A stretch of DNA of 64,000 nucleotides, taken from the NCBI RefSeq assembly GCF_016863395.1, contig NZ_BOOU01000014.1, forward strand, positions 104,896-168,895. The letters are read 5' to 3'. How positions within the stretch are numbered: position 1 is the first letter of the stretch; each line of letters begins with the position of its first letter. Of the stretch, positions 1 through 8,600 are shown one piece after another. The notes beneath the pieces were generated by a model. The model had not been told where the DNA came from. It saw nothing but the letters and a program-made list of their open reading frames with translations, and ran no database searches. The translations under genes were made by a program, and so were the position numbers. This stretch comes from Sphaerisporangium rufum (lineage in GTDB: Bacteria > Actinomycetota > Actinomycetes > Streptosporangiales > Streptosporangiaceae).

Positions 1-12
1 CTGACGGCCGGG

Positions 13-762
13 GTGGCGGCGCCGGAGCCCGCGGGGAGGACGCCGGCCCGCACCCTTGGGGTGCTGGGCGGGATGGGCCCGGCGGCGACGGCCGAGTTCC
101 TGCGGCTGCTCGCCGCCCGGGTGCCGGGCAGCGCCGACCAGGACCACCCGCGCGTCCTGGTGCTGTCCGAGCCCGCCGTCCCGGACCGCACCGCGGCCAT
201 CCTGGACGGCGGCCCGTCGCCGCTGCCCGCCATCCGCGAAGGGCTGGCCACCCTGGTCCGCTGGGGCGCCGACCTGCTGGCCGTGCCGTGCAACACCGCG
301 CACGTGTCGATCGACCGGCTGCCGGACGGCCCCGGGGCGCCGCTGGTGCACATCGTGGACGCCACCCTGGCCGAGGCCGCGCGCCGCGCCCCCGAGGGCG
401 GCTGGCTGACCGCCACTACCGGCACCGTCGTCAGCGGCCTGTACCAGCGACGGGCGGCGGCACTCGGCTACCCGCTGCTGGTGCCGGGCGCCGCGGCCTG
501 CGAGGAGATCCACCAGGCGGCGACGCTGGTCAAGGCGGGCCGGACCGGCGAGGCGGCCCGCCGCTACGCCGCCGCGGCGCACGCGCTGTGGCGGGCCCGC
601 CGGGTGCCGGTGCTGGCCGCCTGCACCGAGCTGCCGCTGGCCTACGCCGCCGCCGCGCTGCCGCCCGCCATGATGGTGTCCAGCCTGGACGCGCTGGCCG
701 CCGCCTGCGTCGCCGAGCTGTACGCCCCGGCCGCGCCCGCCCTCGCGGCGGCCGGCACATGA
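13..762 (+). CDS. Aspartate/glutamate racemase family protein
   Basis: A 249-residue protein of the Asp/Glu racemase superfamily, whose cofactor-independent enzymes use two cysteines to move an alpha proton. Seen here: the N-terminal phosphate-binding-like turn LGGMGPAAT (residues 18-26), first catalytic cysteine C93 in PCNTAH, and second cysteine C204 in ACTELPL. Length fits the family (about 230-250). The frame is open to the left edge, so the GTG at 13 is a choice, not a proof; a TGA at positions 2-4 in another frame could be the stop of an upstream gene. The thioesterase follows 46 bp downstream on the same strand. The substrate cannot be read from sequence; in this context a D-amino acid or arylmalonate-like intermediate of the biosynthetic cluster is an inference. 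Confidence 0.8.
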   Translation: MAAPEPAGRTPARTLGVLGGMGPAATAEFLRLLAARVPGSADQDHPRVLVLSEPAVPDRTAAILDGGPSPLPAIREGLATLVRWGADLLAVPCNTAHVSIDRLPDGPGAPLVHIVDATLAEAARRAPEGGWLTATTGTVVSGLYQRRAAALGYPLLVPGAAACEEIHQAATLVKAGRTGEAARRYAAAAHALWRARRVPVLAACTELPLAYAAAALPPAMMVSSLDALAAACVAELYAPAAPALAAAGT

Positions 763-787
763 CCCGCCGGGGCCGCGCCCCGGCGGG
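763..787. terminator. GC-rich hairpin between racemase and thioesterase genes
   Basis: A perfect 11-bp stem (CCCGCCGGGGC at 763-773 with GCCCCGGCGGG at 777-787) around a 3-nt loop starts right after the racemase stop codon. There is no T tract. It ends 20 bp before the next start codon, so it may act as an attenuator or mRNA stabiliser within an operon rather than a full terminator. Confidence 0.4.
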
Positions 788-807
788 GACGGGAGGATCA
801 CCGGAGA

Positions 808-1611
808 ATGGCTGAGATGAGGGTACGCGAGCGGGGCCGGGCCAAGGCCGGCTCCTGGCTGGCCGAGCTGCGGCCCGCCATGGTGGAGCCGGTGGCCCGG
901 GTGGTGGCGCTGCCGCACGCCGGCGCCGGGCCGAACGCGCTGATGCCGCTGCTGTCCTGCCTACCGGACGACCACGAGGTGCTCGGCGTCACGCTGCCCG
1001 GCCGGGAGCGCCGCTTCACCGAGGGCTACCCCGAGGGCCCGCAGGACCCGGCGCCCATCGTCGAGGCCATCGTCGGCGAGCTGGCCGCGCTGCCCACCCG
1101 GCCGACGGTGCTGTTCGGGCACAGCATGGGCGTCGCGCTGGCGGTCGCCGTCGCGCTGGCCCGGCCCGAGCTGTGCAACGCGCTGGTGCTCAGCGCGCAC
1201 CCGCCGGCCGGGGCGCGGGCCGAGCGGGCCGGCGAGTGGGACGAGGAGACCCTGCTGAAGATCATCAAGCTGGGCGGCGGCACCCCGGACGAGATCCTGG
1301 AGAACGCGTTCTGGCGCGGCTACCTCATCGGGCTGCTGCGCTCGGACCTGGGCCTGGCCGGCACGCTGGTGCGCCGCAACCTGGCCGGCCGGCTCGCGCT
1401 GCCGCTGACCGTGCTCGGCGGCACCCACGACGAGCTGGTCGACCCGCCGGAGCTGGCCGGCTGGATCCGCCGCACCGACGCGCGGGTCCGCTTCCGGTTG
1501 CTCCCCGGCGGCCACTTCTACCTGATGGACGAGCCGCACCGGCGGATCGTCGCCGCCGAGATCGCCCGGGCGGTCAGCCCGGCCGCCGCGGCCCGCCCCT
1601 ACGAGCCCTGA
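808..1611 (+). CDS. Type II thioesterase (alpha/beta hydrolase)
   Basis: A 267-residue external thioesterase of the GrsT/RifR type, which removes misprimed or stalled acyl groups from carrier proteins of PKS and NRPS lines in the cytoplasm. The catalytic triad is visible: Ser106 in GHSMG, Asp208 in GTHDEL and His236 in GGHFYLM; the N-terminal LPHAGAG strand-turn is typical. The ATG at 808 has GGAGG at 792-796; an alternative ATG at 817 has GGAG 10 bp upstream. Its natural partners here are the NRPS at 34450-37866 and the free carrier protein at 41140-41418, or a synthase outside the window. Confidence in the family is high; the carrier partner is inferred. Confidence 0.9.
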   Translation: MAEMRVRERGRAKAGSWLAELRPAMVEPVARVVALPHAGAGPNALMPLLSCLPDDHEVLGVTLPGRERRFTEGYPEGPQDPAPIVEAIVGELAALPTRPTVLFGHSMGVALAVAVALARPELCNALVLSAHPPAGARAERAGEWDEETLLKIIKLGGGTPDEILENAFWRGYLIGLLRSDLGLAGTLVRRNLAGRLALPLTVLGGTHDELVDPPELAGWIRRTDARVRFRLLPGGHFYLMDEPHRRIVAAEIARAVSPAAAARPYEP

Positions 1612-1615
1612 GCGA

Positions 1616-1643
1616 CCGCATTCCGGTTTGTTGTGGAATGCGG
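1616..1643. promoter_or_regulatory. Inverted repeat after thioesterase
   Basis: CCGCATTCC (1616-1624) and GGAATGCGG (1635-1643) form a perfect 9-bp inverted repeat with a 10-nt T/G-rich loop, directly after the thioesterase stop. It could be a terminator, or an operator, because it shares CGCAT/ATGCG half sites with the dyad that follows at 1656-1677. Confidence 0.4.
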
Positions 1644-1655
1644 AAAAGGAAAGGT

Positions 1656-1677
1656 CCGCATTATCTGAGATGCGGGG
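1656..1677 (+). promoter_or_regulatory. Cluster-wide dyad motif, copy 1
   Basis: The core GCATTATCTGAGATGC (1658-1673) lies about 58 bp upstream of the acyltransferase start at 1733. It aligns without gaps to five other strong copies in this window (16335-16356, 16401-16422, 22144-22165, 32248-32269, 52524-52545), with consensus GCAWTnnnnGARATGC. A shared transcription factor site is the simplest explanation. Confidence 0.55.
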
Positions 1678-1732
1678 CCGGAATGACCCGGACGAAGCTG
1701 GTCACGTCGACCAATTCGTAAGGGAGCACTCA

Positions 1733-3043
1733 ATGGTCGTGTCAGAGAAGGCGGGAAATCCCGGAGGCGGGACCCCGAGCACGGCGCGCCGGTATTTCCC
1801 ACAACTTGAGGGAATGCGAGGCCTGGCCGCCTTGGGGGTGCTCGTCCTGCACGTCGCGTTCAGCGCCGGCCAGATGCGCTGGAACGAGGCGCCCGGCATG
1901 GAAGAGACCGGGAACGGCATCTTCAGCGTGCTGTTCAACCAGCTCCAGGTCAGCCTGCCGATCTTCTTCACCCTGTCCGGCATGCTGCTCTACCGGCCCT
2001 TCGCCCTGGCGGCCATCGCCGACACGCCCACCCCCCGCGTCAAGCCCTACCTGTGGCGCCGCGCGCTGCGCTGCCTGCCCGCCTACTGGGCGCTGATCGC
2101 CGTCGTGCTGATCGTGCTCAACCGGGACAACATCCACGGCTTCTGGGACGTGCTGCGCCCGGTGCTGCTGCTGCAGATCTACCAGGAGAACGCCTGGGTG
2201 CTCGGCGGCGAGCAGACCTGGAGCCTGTCCACCGAGATCGCCTTCTACTTCGCGCTGCCGGTCATCGCCTGGATCCTGCACCGGATCGCCCGCGGCGCGG
2301 CCACCCCGGCGGCCCGGGTCCGCCGCATCCTGATCTCGCTGTCCACCGTCATCCCGGTCAGCGTCGCCTGGACCGCCTGGACGCACAGCTCCGCGTTCGG
2401 GCCGTGGCCGATCGAGGGCAACTGGCCGCTGGGCTGGATCGACTTCATCGCCACCGGCATGATGCTGGCCACCCTGTCCGCCGGCGCCCAGGTGTCCTGG
2501 GACGCCGTCCCGGGCGTCTATCGGGCCGCCGACCGCCGGCAGATCGCCTGCTGGATCGGCGCGCTGGCCGCCTACCTGCTCGCCTGCGTCTCGCCGTTCG
2601 GCGACCCGGGCAGCGCCAACTCGCCCGGCCTGGCGCAGAGCGTCGCCGAGCACGTGCTGTACCTGACCTTCGGCCTGCTCGCGGTCACCCCGCTGACCCT
2701 GCCCGAGCAGCGGTCCCGGTTCATCGCGGCCGTCGTCACCAACCGGCCGATGCTCTTCCTCGGCCGCATCTCCTACGGCCTGTACCTCTGGCACATCGCG
2801 ATCATCTACTTCTGGGACGGCGACCTGTTCCGCGCCGGCAACTTCTGGGTGCTGCTCGCGGTCACCCTGGCCGGCAGCATCGTCTGCGCCACGATCAGCT
2901 ATTACCTGATCGAGAGCCCGGCGATGAAGCTGCGCGAGCGCCTCGGTAAGGCCCCCAAGCAGTTCAGCGTCGTCACCCTCCTCCCCGAGACCCCCGCCAC
3001 ACCCCCCGCCGAGCCCTCCACCCCCGTCCCCGCCACCCGCTGA
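1733..3043 (+). CDS. Acyltransferase family 3 membrane protein (OafA/YrhL-like)
   Basis: A 436-residue polytopic membrane acyltransferase of the family that O-acylates sugars and natural products at the cytoplasmic membrane, usually from an acyl-CoA. Seen: the N-terminal family signature QLEGMRGLAALGV followed by helix 1 with the conserved His (LVLHVAF), about ten hydrophobic segments, and the late YGLYLWHI motif typical of the family. ATG 1733 has AGGGAG 6 bp upstream; the frame extends further upstream without a better start. The tail after the last helix is Pro/Thr-rich. It is one of two such enzymes in the window (the other at 14972-16192); an acyl-CoA synthetase sits beside the second. 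Acylation of a sugar or aglycone of the cluster product is inferred. Confidence 0.85.
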   Translation: MVVSEKAGNPGGGTPSTARRYFPQLEGMRGLAALGVLVLHVAFSAGQMRWNEAPGMEETGNGIFSVLFNQLQVSLPIFFTLSGMLLYRPFALAAIADTPTPRVKPYLWRRALRCLPAYWALIAVVLIVLNRDNIHGFWDVLRPVLLLQIYQENAWVLGGEQTWSLSTEIAFYFALPVIAWILHRIARGAATPAARVRRILISLSTVIPVSVAWTAWTHSSAFGPWPIEGNWPLGWIDFIATGMMLATLSAGAQVSWDAVPGVYRAADRRQIACWIGALAAYLLACVSPFGDPGSANSPGLAQSVAEHVLYLTFGLLAVTPLTLPEQRSRFIAAVVTNRPMLFLGRISYGLYLWHIAIIYFWDGDLFRAGNFWVLLAVTLAGSIVCATISYYLIESPAMKLRERLGKAPKQFSVVTLLPETPATPPAEPSTPVPATR

Positions 3044-3054
3044 CCTACACCCGC

Positions 3055-3083
3055 GCGCCCCGGAGCCCTCTCCTCCGGGGCGC
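3055..3083 (+). terminator. Hairpin terminator after acyltransferase
   Basis: GCGCCCCGGAG (3055-3065) pairs with CTCCGGGGCGC (3073-3083), an 11-bp perfect stem with a 7-nt loop. It lies between the convergent ends of the acyltransferase and the STAND gene and probably ends transcription from the left block. Confidence 0.6.
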
Positions 3084-3114
3084 CACCGCGCGTGAAAGGG
3101 TACGGGCCAGGACG

Positions 3115-6100
3115 TCAGGTCTCGCCGGCGTCGGGCGACTGCTTCATCCATGCGGGAACATCCCGACCGGTGATCGCCCGGAACTCCTCGGCCACTCCGC
3201 CGGCATCGCCCGCGTAGGCACGACGCAGCTCCTGGACGATCAGGGCGAGATAGACCCGGTCATGCTCTGGCAAGCTCTGAATCGTGATAAGCGCTTCGGT
3301 CAACGGCGTGATCGCCTCCCGGAACCGGGCTCCTTCGACCAACACGGACCCGAAACATGCGAAACCGCGAGCGTAACCCGCCAGATAGCCATCTCGATTG
3401 TCCGTCACCAACTCCCGCCATAGGCCGACGGCTTCCTGGGAGAGGATGATGGAGTCGACTCGCCGCCCGAGGGCCGCCAGCAGTTTCGAGTGGATGGTGG
3501 CCGAGTCGGCCAGGTCGGGCAGGTAGGCGTCTCGATTACGAGTGACCAACTCCCGGCACAGGTCGACGGCTTCGTGGGAGAGAGGCATGGCTTCGGCCGG
3601 CCGGCCGGCTCCGTTGAGCAGAGCAGCGTGGTGGCTCGCTGACTTGGCCAGGTCGGGCAGGTAGGCGTCCCTGTTGCGGGTGGCCAGCTCTCGCCGCAGG
3701 TTCAGGGCTTCTTGGGAGAGGGGTATGGCTTCGGCCACCCGTCCGGCCCATGCCAGTTGGCGGGCGTGGTCGTGGGCCGACTCTGCCAGGTTGGGCAGGT
3801 AGGCGTCCCTGTTGCGGGTGGCCAGTTCTCGCCGCAGGTTCAGGGCTTCTTGGGAGAGGGGTATGGCTTCGGCCACCCGTCCGGCCGCCGCCAGTAGCAG
3901 GGCGTGGTGATTCGCGGAGATGGCCAGGTGGGGGAGGTAGGTGTCTCGGTGGCGCTTGACCAGTTCTCGCCACAGGCCTAGGGCTTGTTCAGAGAGGGCG
4001 GCAGATGCGGCTCCCCGTCCGACCTCCGCCAGCCGACGGGCGTGGGTGGTCGCTGCGTTGGCCAGTCCGGGCAGGTAGGCGTGGTTGTCCAGGGCGGCCA
4101 GCCGCAGATATAGATCAAGGGCTTGTCGGGAGAGGCCGGCGGCTTCGGCTCGCCGCCCGAGGGTCGCCAGCAGGTTCGAGTGGTTGGTGATCGAGTTGGC
4201 CAGGTTGGGCAGGTAGGCGTCGTTGTTGAGGGTGACCAGTTCCCGATACAGGTCGAGGGCTTGTTGGGAGAGCTCGGCGGCTTCGGCTCCCCGCCCGATC
4301 TGCACCAGGGATATCGCGTGGTTGTGTAACGAGGTGGCTAGGTCCGGCAGGTAGGCGTCTCGGTTACCTGTGACCAGCTCTCGGTATAGGTCGACGGCTT
4401 CGCTGGAAAGCGTGACCGCTTCGGTCCCCCGCCCCACCTCTGTCAGTAGCTTCGCGTGGGTGTTCATGGAGTTGGCCAGGTCCGGCAGGTAGGCGTCTCG
4501 GCAACGTGTGACCAGCTCTCGGTATAGGTCGAGGGCTTCGCTGGAAAGCGTGACCGCTTCGGTCCGCCGTCCCACCTCTGCCAGCCGGTTCGCGTGGTTG
4601 TTTGCCGAATTGGCCAGATGGGGCAGGTAGGCCTCTTTGTCGAAGGTGACCAGCTGTCGACGCTGGTATAGGGCCTCTGCGGAGATGATGATCGCTTCGT
4701 CCCGTCGCCCGAGATTCGACAGGTAGATCGCTTGGTTGCTCAGCGAGCTTGCCAGGGCAGGGAGGTAAGCGCCCTGCCGGACGCCGAGCAGATCCCACCA
4801 TAGCCGGGTGGCCTGTTGGCTTTCCGCGAGGGCACGGATATGGAGGCCGGCGTAATGCAGGCGGAGTGCCAGATGCTCTTGGATGCGAGCCTGCTGGGCA
4901 GGGCCGTCACTGGTGGCCAGCCCGTGTTCGGCCAGCCGCTCGGTGAGGGCGGCGATGCCGATGTCCAGGTCGATGTGCCGGTGCTTGGGCAGGGCGGCTT
5001 CGATGGTTTCCAGCAAAGCGGTGCCGATGGTCTCGAGCTTGACGAGGGCGGCCAGTCCGGCGCCGCCGGCGTGCAGGGCCAGCTGGGGGTGGGCGGTCAG
5101 TAGTGGAGCCAGCTGCGTGGTGGCCAGGTGCGGCCAGCGGCGTGATGCTTCGATCAAGGTCGTGAGTCCGTGACGGACCCAGACCGCGTCACCGTCGCCC
5201 GACGGAGCATGCTGCCCGTCGGGCGGGGCGAGCAGGCGGGCTGGTGCCTGCTCCGCCCACGGATCGGTCGGGAAGTCGTAGGAGTGGCCTGGGGTGGACA
5301 GCGCGAGGAAGTCCTCGCCCAGCCGGTCTGGATACAGCGGCTCCAGCACCGTGACGCCGCCCCGGCCCCGGTCTCCGGAGGACTGTTGTGCCAGGTCCGC
5401 CGGTCCGGGTGGGTAGCACACCGCGTGGTCTTTGAGGAGCTGCCCGGTGGACAGGGTGGAATCGATGTCCGCCCGGGCCAGCGCCGCCTTGCCGTCGGGG
5501 TGGCCGAGCCGGCCGGTCAGGATGGCGGTGTAGACGACCTGTGCCATCGCGTCCGGCGTGGTGGCCAGGGGCTTCTCCCGGTTCGGGGCCGCCATCGCCT
5601 CCCAGTGGTCCCGCTCGCGCGCCAGCAGCAACTCCGACACCCGCACCGGATCGGTGGGAGACGGCTGTCCTCGTTCGTGGGCCAGCACCGCGGCGAGGGC
5701 GGCCATGTGCACGGCCAGCACCAGTCGGTAATCCTCCTGCCGCGCCAGCGCCGGTGGCGGCGCGACACCGCCGGCGCCGGGCACTTGAAGCAGTTCGGCG
5801 AACCGGTCGCGCGCCGCGATGAACAGCCCGGCCCGGGTGACGCCCTGGTCCTGTTCCAGCGGCGCCAGCTCCTCCCGGGTGGGAGCCAGGCGCAGGTCAC
5901 GCTGGATCCGGCCGCTCAGGCTCTGCCACCAGGTGCCGGCCGGCCGGGCCAGCAGCAGCACCCGCACCGGCAGCCCGGCCCGGGCCCGGGCATCGGCGAG
6001 CAGCGTCAGCAGGTCCGCGGTGTCCCACCGTTCGGCGTAGTCCACCACCACCAGCACCCCGGCCGCCCCGGCGAGATCGGGTACCTCGAACTCCGCGGGC

Positions 6101-6501
6101 ACCGAGCGGTCGCGCCGATGGTGCGCCGCCAGCACCGCCCACCCCTCGCGCTGCCACAAGGCGGCCACCTGACCGGCCAGGCGTGTCTTCCCCTGCCCGC
6201 CCGGTCCGTGGATCAGCTGGACCGCCAGCGCGGCGTCCGCGTCCCGCCACTCCCGCAGCCTCGCGAGCAGCGCGTCACGACCGGTGAAGCCGATCAACGC
6301 GTTCGCCGCCCGCAGCAGTTCACTGGGCTGCGCCCGCGCCCCGCCCATCGCCGGCGGCGCCGGTGGCGATGGCCAGCGCGCCCACCGGTAGGGCTCTGTC
6401 CCGCCGTAGATGATCAGGTCACCGGCCGCCTGGACGATACTGGCCAACCCGGTGGCCCGCGCCCGCTGGGTCACCTTGCCGGGCCTCGACGCCGGACTCA
6501 C
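3115..6501 (-). CDS. STAND NTPase with TPR array (NLR-like), N-terminal amyloid-like motif
   Basis: A 1128-residue protein: a short N-terminal motif (residues 10-29, key residues Q12, R13, A14, G18, Q24, A25, D28), a P-loop NTPase (Walker A GPGGQGKTR at 99-107; Walker B VLVVVDYAE around 149-157), a helical middle region, and eleven 46-residue TPR-like repeats ending near the C-terminus. This is the signal-transducing STAND/NLR layout: short adaptor motif, nucleotide switch, superstructure-forming sensor. The GTG start overlaps the stop of the membrane protein gene by 4 bp (GTGA), so the two are translationally coupled, and the membrane partner carries two copies of the same motif. A role in cell-death type immunity is inferred from architecture; regulation of another process is possible. 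Confidence 0.8.
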   Translation of the reverse strand: MSPASRPGKVTQRARATGLASIVQAAGDLIIYGGTEPYRWARWPSPPAPPAMGGARAQPSELLRAANALIGFTGRDALLARLREWRDADAALAVQLIHGPGGQGKTRLAGQVAALWQREGWAVLAAHHRRDRSVPAEFEVPDLAGAAGVLVVVDYAERWDTADLLTLLADARARAGLPVRVLLLARPAGTWWQSLSGRIQRDLRLAPTREELAPLEQDQGVTRAGLFIAARDRFAELLQVPGAGGVAPPPALARQEDYRLVLAVHMAALAAVLAHERGQPSPTDPVRVSELLLARERDHWEAMAAPNREKPLATTPDAMAQVVYTAILTGRLGHPDGKAALARADIDSTLSTGQLLKDHAVCYPPGPADLAQQSSGDRGRGGVTVLEPLYPDRLGEDFLALSTPGHSYDFPTDPWAEQAPARLLAPPDGQHAPSGDGDAVWVRHGLTTLIEASRRWPHLATTQLAPLLTAHPQLALHAGGAGLAALVKLETIGTALLETIEAALPKHRHIDLDIGIAALTERLAEHGLATSDGPAQQARIQEHLALRLHYAGLHIRALAESQQATRLWWDLLGVRQGAYLPALASSLSNQAIYLSNLGRRDEAIIISAEALYQRRQLVTFDKEAYLPHLANSANNHANRLAEVGRRTEAVTLSSEALDLYRELVTRCRDAYLPDLANSMNTHAKLLTEVGRGTEAVTLSSEAVDLYRELVTGNRDAYLPDLATSLHNHAISLVQIGRGAEAAELSQQALDLYRELVTLNNDAYLPNLANSITNHSNLLATLGRRAEAAGLSRQALDLYLRLAALDNHAYLPGLANAATTHARRLAEVGRGAASAALSEQALGLWRELVKRHRDTYLPHLAISANHHALLLAAAGRVAEAIPLSQEALNLRRELATRNRDAYLPNLAESAHDHARQLAWAGRVAEAIPLSQEALNLRRELATRNRDAYLPDLAKSASHHAALLNGAGRPAEAMPLSHEAVDLCRELVTRNRDAYLPDLADSATIHSKLLAALGRRVDSIILSQEAVGLWRELVTDNRDGYLAGYARGFACFGSVLVEGARFREAITPLTEALITIQSLPEHDRVYLALIVQELRRAYAGDAGGVAEEFRAITGRDVPAWMKQSPDAGET
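3380..4775 (-). repeat. Eleven 46-residue (138-bp) TPR-type repeats
   Basis: Units marked by an AYLP-LA-S motif, a GR--EA turn and an EAL-L-REL helix recur every 138 bp inside the STAND gene. Two neighbouring units (about 3661-3798 and 3799-3936) are almost identical at the DNA level over most of their length, while others differ widely, which points to recent duplication or gene conversion within the sensor. Confidence 0.85.
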
Positions 6502-6926
6502 CGCTGATCGATGTCGCGACCGGCCTGGTCCACCTGGCCGCCATCGCCGGCCGTGGCCCGCTGCCGTACATCGCGGTGCGCCGCATCGGCTGCGGTGCCG
6601 CTTTCGGCCCCGGCGCCGCCGTCTGCGGCCAGCCCCGGACGTGCTGCTGCTCTTTCGTTGACGTCACGGCCGGCCTGCCGAACCCGGCCACGCCCGGTGG
6701 CCGTGGCCCGCTGCCGTACCCCTCCACCGGAAGCCGGGCCGGTGACCAGCGCGTACACCGCCACGCCCAGCCCGACCAGCCCGACGAACAGCCCGCCGAC
6801 GCTGGCCAGCTTGTCAGCCTCATCCAGTCCCACCCGGGCCAGGTATACGCCCAGCCCTGCCAAGGCCACCACCGCGACCCCAGCTCCACCCCATAACAGC
6901 ATCCCTCCGCGCATACCCGACATCAT
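6498..6926 (-). CDS. Two-helix membrane protein with two C-terminal Q-A-G-D motifs (candidate effector)
   Basis: A 142-residue protein not recognised as a named family. Two hydrophobic segments (about residues 9-30 and 41-62) are joined by a short acidic turn; the rest is soluble and Ala/Gly-rich. It carries two related motifs, residues 70-89 (VRQRATATGRGRVRQAGRD) and 120-139 (VRQRATAGDGGQVDQAGRD), spaced 50 residues apart. The same pattern forms the N-terminus of the coupled STAND protein. This fits a membrane effector recruited by homotypic motif contact, as in NLR-associated signalling amyloids. The start is uncertain: ATG codons at 6926 and 6923 both lack a clear ribosome site. Alternative: a membrane anchor for the NTPase. 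Confidence 0.65.
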   Translation of the reverse strand: MMSGMRGGMLLWGGAGVAVVALAGLGVYLARVGLDEADKLASVGGLFVGLVGLGVAVYALVTGPASGGGVRQRATATGRGRVRQAGRDVNERAAARPGLAADGGAGAESGTAADAAHRDVRQRATAGDGGQVDQAGRDIDQR

Positions 6927-7007
6927 CGATCATCCGAAAGATCACATGGCGTGATCGCACGATAACGGCGTCCCACCCGACCGGCCGCCAGGTATGACTG
7001 CATTGGA

Positions 7008-8426
7008 TCAATGCGGAGACGACAGAGCTTCGCGAGGTCGGATAGCGGCATATTCTGCCCGGAACTCACGGGCGGCGACAGTCCGGAACCTTCGCATTTC
7101 GTGGACTGTCTGGTCGAGTCGCTCCCAGCCCAGGGGTGCGGCCATCGCCTCCGTTGCGGCAAGCGAGGAGCGTGCCGATGTGACGCCACCGGTGACGTCG
7201 CCCAGCCTGAGCCGGGCGATGGCCATCTCGGCTTTCAGGACGCATAGTTTCTTTATCTCGGGTTCGGGACCGAGGTTCGTGACGATCGCGTCCAGCGCGG
7301 CGGCGGCCTTCTCCTCGTGGTGCACTCGGGTGTAGACCGCGAGTGCCATTGAGGCGAACCGTGCGGCATCGAGGAAGAAGGTCCAAGGTCGAGAAGTGAT
7401 GTCCGCCGCAGGGTAGAGGTCCTCGGCTTCGCCGATGGCGGCGATCGCCGTCTTCCGGTCTCCGATGAAGGCCGACTCCTCGGCCAGGCGCGCCAGCAGG
7501 TATACGCGCGTCGCAGGCGCGGAATCTCCGACCTGTTCGATCGCAGCTGCCGCGAGCCGCGGTGCGTGGACGCGTTTCCGACCCAGCGTGTAAGTGCGAT
7601 ATCCCGCCCATATCGCCGTGATCGCTGGATCGCGACCGTGCTTGGCGGCGACGTTGACCAGACGTGACATCGAGGCCACCTGCCTGGTCTTCCCCATCTC
7701 CCAGGCAAACCAGCCGGCGAGCACCGCGCTCTCGCCGGCCGTGACGGCAAGGCGTTGCCTCAGGACGTCCCGAGAGCTGCTTTCCAGGAGTGCGCTGATG
7801 TCACCGAGATGAGACATGAGTGCGGGGTACAGAACGGCTGCAGGGAGATGTCCTTCCAGCCGGTGGAACCCTCTCGTCCGGTCTTCGAGGTGACCGACCG
7901 TCACGCCGTCCGGCCGATGATCTCCAGCGAGGGCACGGATGAGCCGTTCCGACGGATCGAGCGCGGCACTCGCCGTGACGGTCGCGGCGAGTTGCAGCAG
8001 GCCGCGTCGCTCCATTCGCTGGTCCAATCTTCCCACCGTCCAGGCGAGAGTGAGACAGTCCAACGTTTCGCCGTTGGCTGCCATCCCGTCGGCGAGAGGA
8101 CCGGGCGACGAGCTTTCAGGACAGCGCCCGGTACCGCCGATGCCGATGTCCCCGGACTTGTCATCATTTCCTGCGAGTATATCCTTGCCGAACAGCTTCG
8201 TCTCGTCCACCTGGAACACTCGGCTGTAGAGGATAGGATAAGGGTCTTTTGGATGGTGTTTTCCGGCCTCCCAGTCTTTGATGTTTCGGGTCAGCGAATC
8301 GCGTTCGGGTAGACGGACATGCTCGTCGGCCGCGTCGGCCAGTCGCTTGGCCATCTCGCGTTGCGTCCATAGCCTCTCGTGCCGCTCGGCACGCAAGCGT
8401 GCCGCCCAGGCGGGGACATCATTCAT
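7008..8426 (-). CDS. XRE-family regulator with TPR-like C-terminal domain
   Basis: A 472-residue cytoplasmic regulator: an N-terminal helix-turn-helix (about residues 4-80, including LWTQREMAKRLADAAD) and a long helical C-terminal region of the kind that binds peptides or folds as degenerate TPRs. This architecture is common in actinomycetes. The ATG at 8426 is preceded by AAGGAG at good spacing; the longer frame upstream of it has no such site. A divergently transcribed ATP-binding (RsbW-like) protein lies 174 bp away; such XRE/ATP-binding neighbours are a recurrent actinomycete pair. It is adjacent to the STAND/membrane pair but transcribed toward it, so co-regulation is possible but not shown. 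Confidence 0.75.
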   Translation of the reverse strand: MNDVPAWAARLRAERHERLWTQREMAKRLADAADEHVRLPERDSLTRNIKDWEAGKHHPKDPYPILYSRVFQVDETKLFGKDILAGNDDKSGDIGIGGTGRCPESSSPGPLADGMAANGETLDCLTLAWTVGRLDQRMERRGLLQLAATVTASAALDPSERLIRALAGDHRPDGVTVGHLEDRTRGFHRLEGHLPAAVLYPALMSHLGDISALLESSSRDVLRQRLAVTAGESAVLAGWFAWEMGKTRQVASMSRLVNVAAKHGRDPAITAIWAGYRTYTLGRKRVHAPRLAAAAIEQVGDSAPATRVYLLARLAEESAFIGDRKTAIAAIGEAEDLYPAADITSRPWTFFLDAARFASMALAVYTRVHHEEKAAAALDAIVTNLGPEPEIKKLCVLKAEMAIARLRLGDVTGGVTSARSSLAATEAMAAPLGWERLDQTVHEMRRFRTVAAREFRAEYAAIRPREALSSPH

Positions 8427-8600
8427 CCGCGTGCTCCTTGGGGGTGTCCCGGCTCTACCTGCCCCCTCAGTTTCCCTGGGTCCCACTGTCGGCGCAGGTA
8501 TTCGGCGCGATGTGATGACGGCGAGGTAAGAAAGGCGGAACCCGGAGGGCGCTGTGCACGCCGTGCGGATTCCTGGACCGCACGCGGGAGGTGCGATTCT

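Noticed and set aside
3380..4775. Regular repeats that could suggest a CRISPR array
   Set aside because: The 138-bp units are in-frame TPR-coding repeats within one gene, without short identical repeats and unique spacers.
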